Notes under the pieces: model-generated
Told to the model about the DNA's origin: nothing
The model's input: only the letters and a program-made list of their open reading frames with translations
Database searches by the model: none
Assembly: GCA_037178855.1 (NCBI GenBank)
Contig: JASJZC010000007.1
Location: forward strand, 124,001-188,000
Reading direction: 5' to 3'
Origin: Oscheius sp. JU75
Taxonomy: Eukaryota; Nematoda; Chromadorea; Rhabditida; Rhabditidae
Length of the DNA: 64,000 nucleotides
Position numbers and translations under genes: made by a program
Shown: piece after piece, positions 60,975 through 64,000 of the stretch
Position numbering within the stretch: the stretch's first letter is position 1
How the letters are laid out: each line of letters starts with the position of its first letter

Positions 60975-62795
60975 TCACAGTGTGAATGCGATTTGTTCCA
61001 GAATGACACTATAGTTCCGGTTTTCATAGACTTCTACTCGTATTTTCTTGACCAGAGTTCCTGGCAACTTTAGAAAAAAACGACCTTCTGAAGAGAATTG
61101 TCCAATTTCTTGAACTTGATGACTGTCATCCGTTGAATAGACTTTTGTCTCTTCTGAGAGAACGTAATCGGGATGATTGGTGTGACCAGTGGTGAGCAGA
61201 ATACCTAAAAGGTAATGCTTATGGCATATATTGGTCTAATATACTATACTTAGGCTGGACGTTGCCTAGTCTGAAATCATTGTCGGTGTAGGTCAAAAAC
61301 CTACTTTTTAGTCTAATAGGAGGATCAAAAGCAAAACTGATGTGATCTCCTTCCTTGGGCGGGAGCTGAGACTGAAAATAGGCAGAGTATCGATAGGCAT
61401 TCTCCAGCGTATGAGAATAATCGAACTCGTTCATGCTCGAATCCAGCGTAGCTTGTGGATTGTTCCTCTTTTTCTTTAAATTCTGCTTCCCGAACGATTT
61501 TTCCTTCAATCGCTGAATTTTTCCAGGCAGAGACGAATACTTCCCCATATGTTGAAACTGTATAGGCTCGTAATTTAGACGATACTTGCTCACTTCCTGA
61601 ACAGGAAACGGTTTTCAAAGAGCGGCAAATCACATCGTGACACCGCTTGTAGTTCCATTCAGGACTGCAGTACATATTTTTATACAAGTCATCCAGGATC
61701 CAATCAACTGGTTTCCGTGTGTAAAACATAGAAATAGCGTTGATTGGAATGTATAGATCGGTAGTTCTGGAAATTCGATCCTTGAAAGGACAGAAACAGA
61801 CGCAGAGGTAGAAACAGACGGACTGAGACATACCTATATAACTTCCCAATACAGCCAAGTGAACTGAACTCCATCATTGCCCACGGCGACCCTCCTTTGA
61901 TGTCAATGAAGTAAAATATGTTCTTATTGAAAAATATAACTTGTTTTCTATTAACTTTTCTGCCTACACATATCCCAAAGCAGCAGAAATGTCGTCCTCC
62001 AACTGCAGATAGTAATCGGCAAGTTTTGCGGTGTAGGTCATCGAAAAGATATAATCTGAAGCTATTTTGTTAGAAATATTTGCATCCATACTACCCAGGT
62101 TTTGTCGTGTTCTCCAGTGCATTCTTTGAAAAGAGTCATTGAAAGTTGGAGATATTTTGTCCACATCTGGTGGATAGTATAGTACAGGGATTAGAACGAC
62201 CTGAAATTCAGTGTCAATATTATTGTTCATAAATGGCTGCTGAAGAGAAGACAAACACCAGATTATAATGCAAATATTGTGTTATAGGCCCTTTGTTTCC
62301 CACTATTCTCGGTGTTATCTCCAACACACAACCGTTCCTCTGTCGTAAAAAAAGGTTTGTTTTTAAAATTTTCCGGCACCAAGTTTAAAAGCTTTTGACT
62401 TCTTTTCCTGTTTTTTTGTTTGCGCAGGTCATGTTGGCTACTTTAGTAGCGTCCCTGGCACCAATTGTCACGGACGACCAAGAAGCCCCACCCGTGTTGT
62501 TTGTGCGTTGCCACTCCACTTTCTACACAAACCAACCTGCAAAAGTCCATCTGCTATGTCGTTCGGATGACTTCTTTTTATATCCACCACTGTCTTTTTC
62601 ACAAAATTTGACGTCTCTCCCTCGTGATTGGAAAGAAACACCATTATCGAAACCATTTTTCTGTAAAATAATGATCAAAGCATGGTTCGAAGTCCTACGA
62701 AACCTGTCATCGGGACCTAGAAATTTGATTAATGAGGCTAGAGTTGATAGAAGATAGGAATATTTAGACCTTTCGACTGCAGGTATTGCCATAAT
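60975..62795 (-). CDS. MGAT4-like N-acetylglucosaminyltransferase, 5' end not found
   Basis: Golgi enzyme of glycosyltransferase family 54, adding beta-1,4 GlcNAc to the alpha-1,3 mannose arm of N-glycans. Exons found: 62704-62795, 62537-62660, 62095-62200, 61970-62055, 61834-61922, 61634-61766, 61266-61596, 60975-61204. These encode MAIPAVERSKYSYLLSTLAS, then VSIMVFLSNHEGET, WRTRQNLDYIF, the metal/donor-site motif YYLQLEDDI, MMEFSSLGCIGKLY, FYTRKPVDWILDD, QHMGKYSSLPGKIQ, and a C-terminal lectin-like domain (TTGHTNHPDYVL). All match MGAT4A/B in order. The N-terminal membrane anchor and stem must lie on upstream exons beyond 62795 that I could not identify. The last intron needs a GC donor (CTAG/GCAACG) to stay in frame. 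Confidence 0.88.
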
Positions 62796-63913
62796 CTGAA
62801 AAAGGCTACCTTTTTAAGCAAAACTGTCTACTAACGTACTTTGTTAAAGACCTTTTTCTACATTTCAGTACAAACAGTTGCAGAACCATTTGGTTGGCTG
62901 GCCCTTCTCAAGCCCGTTTCTACGGCGAATACACTCAAACTTTGGGAAATTTAGTACAATTTTTTACGTGCTAAAACAAGAATAATATGTTCTCTAAGTT
63001 ATTCTGCTCCCAAAAAGATGTTTTACTCTTTTTTGCGATGCATAGTGGCCGAGATAATATGGGTGAAAAGTCAAATCTGAAAATTGCGAAATTTGGCATC
63101 ATCTTGATTCAACCTTGCATTTGTAGCTCCGCCCAGAGGAGCATCCAAAGCTCTCAGTTCGTTCCCATCTCTTTAGAGCATTGTGTCCTGTTTTTCTCCA
63201 GAAAAGGATAGTTTTTATATTTCACGGAACATTCATCTAAAAATGTGCTTTCCAATGCGCGCTCCAGCTAACTACCGTAGTTCGGAATCGCGAACGCGTA
63301 CACCCTGCGTCACGTTCAAATCCTAAAAGTTGGGCAATCATTTTGGGTCCCTTATCATCCTCCAATACCCCTGCGCCTATCTAGTTTCTCAGACTTTTTC
63401 TTTTTAGAGTTTTTCATGCATCACAACACTTTTCGAAAACTAAAATAACGAGAAATTTTCTTTGTTTGGCAGTAACACATTAAGGTTAACTGTCAACGTA
63501 GAACTTCAAGAGGTTTCTTTAGAGTGCTCTACTGTTCGAATAACTGCTATAGAATTGTGGGAACGGATTTGCGTACTCCCTCATTGAAAAACAGTCTTGT
63601 TTGCCTAGAGGGAGCATTTCAAGGAACGCTTATCAGACCCAGTCTTATCACTTTTCAGCTGTTGACAAGTGCCCATTTTCATTTTTCCCTGTCCCTCAAT
63701 TGCTTGCGCCACGTTTCAAAATTGGCCTGCCTCTCTGTCCAAGTAGCAGTCTCTCTCGCGGGCTCTGCTTGCCCACGAACGGTCAAATCGATTGTTCGAC
63801 CACACGCGCTCAGTCGGGGTCACTTGCTCTGCGCGTTCTTTCATTTTCTCTACGTTTGACCCAGACTCATTCAAATCTTTTAGGGTAACCCGTTGCTTCT
63901 AAGCTCAACTACC
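62796..63913. other. Between MGAT4-like gene and eEF1A
   Basis: Should contain the missing 5' exons of the MGAT4-like gene and the eEF1A promoter and 5' UTR. A CTTTTAG acceptor-like site at about 63876-63882, just before the eEF1A start, suggests a 5' UTR intron, common for this gene. A weak tRNA-like B-box (GTTCAAATCC, about 63315) is present without a foldable tRNA. Confidence 0.5.
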
Positions 63914-64000
63914 ATGGGAAAAGAAAAGACTCATATCAACATTGGTAAGACGCTCTCTAAACTCTGGGAAACTGAGAGTTTTCAGTCGTCATCGGGCATG
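63914..64000 (+). CDS. Translation elongation factor eEF1A, first codons only
   Basis: Cytosolic GTPase that delivers aminoacyl-tRNA to the ribosome. Exon 1 (63914-63944) encodes MGKEKTHINI, a GTAAGA donor follows, and exon 2 begins at 63986 with VVIGH, giving the invariant eEF1A start up to the GHVD of the P-loop (GHVDSGKST in the family). The window ends there. The ACCATGGG context around the ATG is a strong start. An early intron at this exact place is plausible; the rest of the gene is outside the window. Confidence 0.93.
   Translation, partial: MGKEKTHINIGKTLSKLWETESFQSSSGM

Noticed and set aside
63250-63330. Possible tRNA gene with GTTCAAATCC box
   Set aside because: No matching acceptor or anticodon stem; only the B-box resembles a tRNA.
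63524-63859. 111-codon ORF upstream of eEF1A
   Set aside because: Low-complexity hydrophobic/Ser composition, no splice signals or family; lies in the expected promoter/5' UTR region.

Overview
This is an animal (eukaryotic) genomic window, most likely from a nematode. Genes are split by many short introns (about 31-60 bp) with GT starts and TTTCAG-type ends, spacers are AT-rich, and the proteins are metazoan: a DEG/ENaC channel, a serotonin-type receptor, cathepsin Z, a Munc13-family protein and eEF1A. Intron style and a Tc3-like transposon fit a nematode; an enoplean (Trichuris/Trichinella side) is possible but is inference. I rebuilt exon chains by hand, requiring every splice junction to keep the reading frame. 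Start and end give gene spans; exon boundaries are in the evidence.

Layout. 1.5-5.7 kb (-): PHRF1-like RING/PHD/RS protein. 7.9-8.8 kb (+): unrecognised 242-residue protein. 9.55-11.04 kb: dead Tc3-like transposon. 11.3-14.9 kb (-): DEG/ENaC channel. 18.9-22.6 kb (-): 5-HT7-like receptor. 25.6-27.3 kb (-): orphan protein with a FLYWCH-like zinc motif. 27.7-30.3 kb and 35.5-37.7 kb (-): two paralogous genes, tentatively MED1-like, separated by cathepsin Z (31.3-32.9 kb, +) and a 5'-truncated LINE (33.1-35.4 kb, -). 39.0-40.5 kb (+): decayed aspartic-protease-like locus. 40.5-50.2 kb: gene-poor, with two clusters of plausible exons. 50.2-58.4 kb (+): 22-exon UNC13D/BAIAP3-like gene with a mariner remnant in its last intron. 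59.2-60.9 kb (+): aminoacylase-1, tail to tail with an MGAT4-like GlcNAc-transferase (61.0-62.8 kb, -). The window ends inside the first coding exons of eEF1A (63.9 kb, +).

The genes do not form an operon or pathway; this is ordinary mixed gene space. Regulated exocytosis (UNC13D/BAIAP3), amine signalling (5-HT7-like) and ion-channel genes are neighbours without sequence evidence of joint control. The least explained items are a miRNA-like hairpin at about 15.1 kb, two other near-perfect hairpins, two or three introns that seem to need GC donors, the paralog pair, the orphan proteins and the aspartic protease remnant. I found no CRISPR array, no canonical tRNA or rRNA gene and no clear novel multi-gene system.
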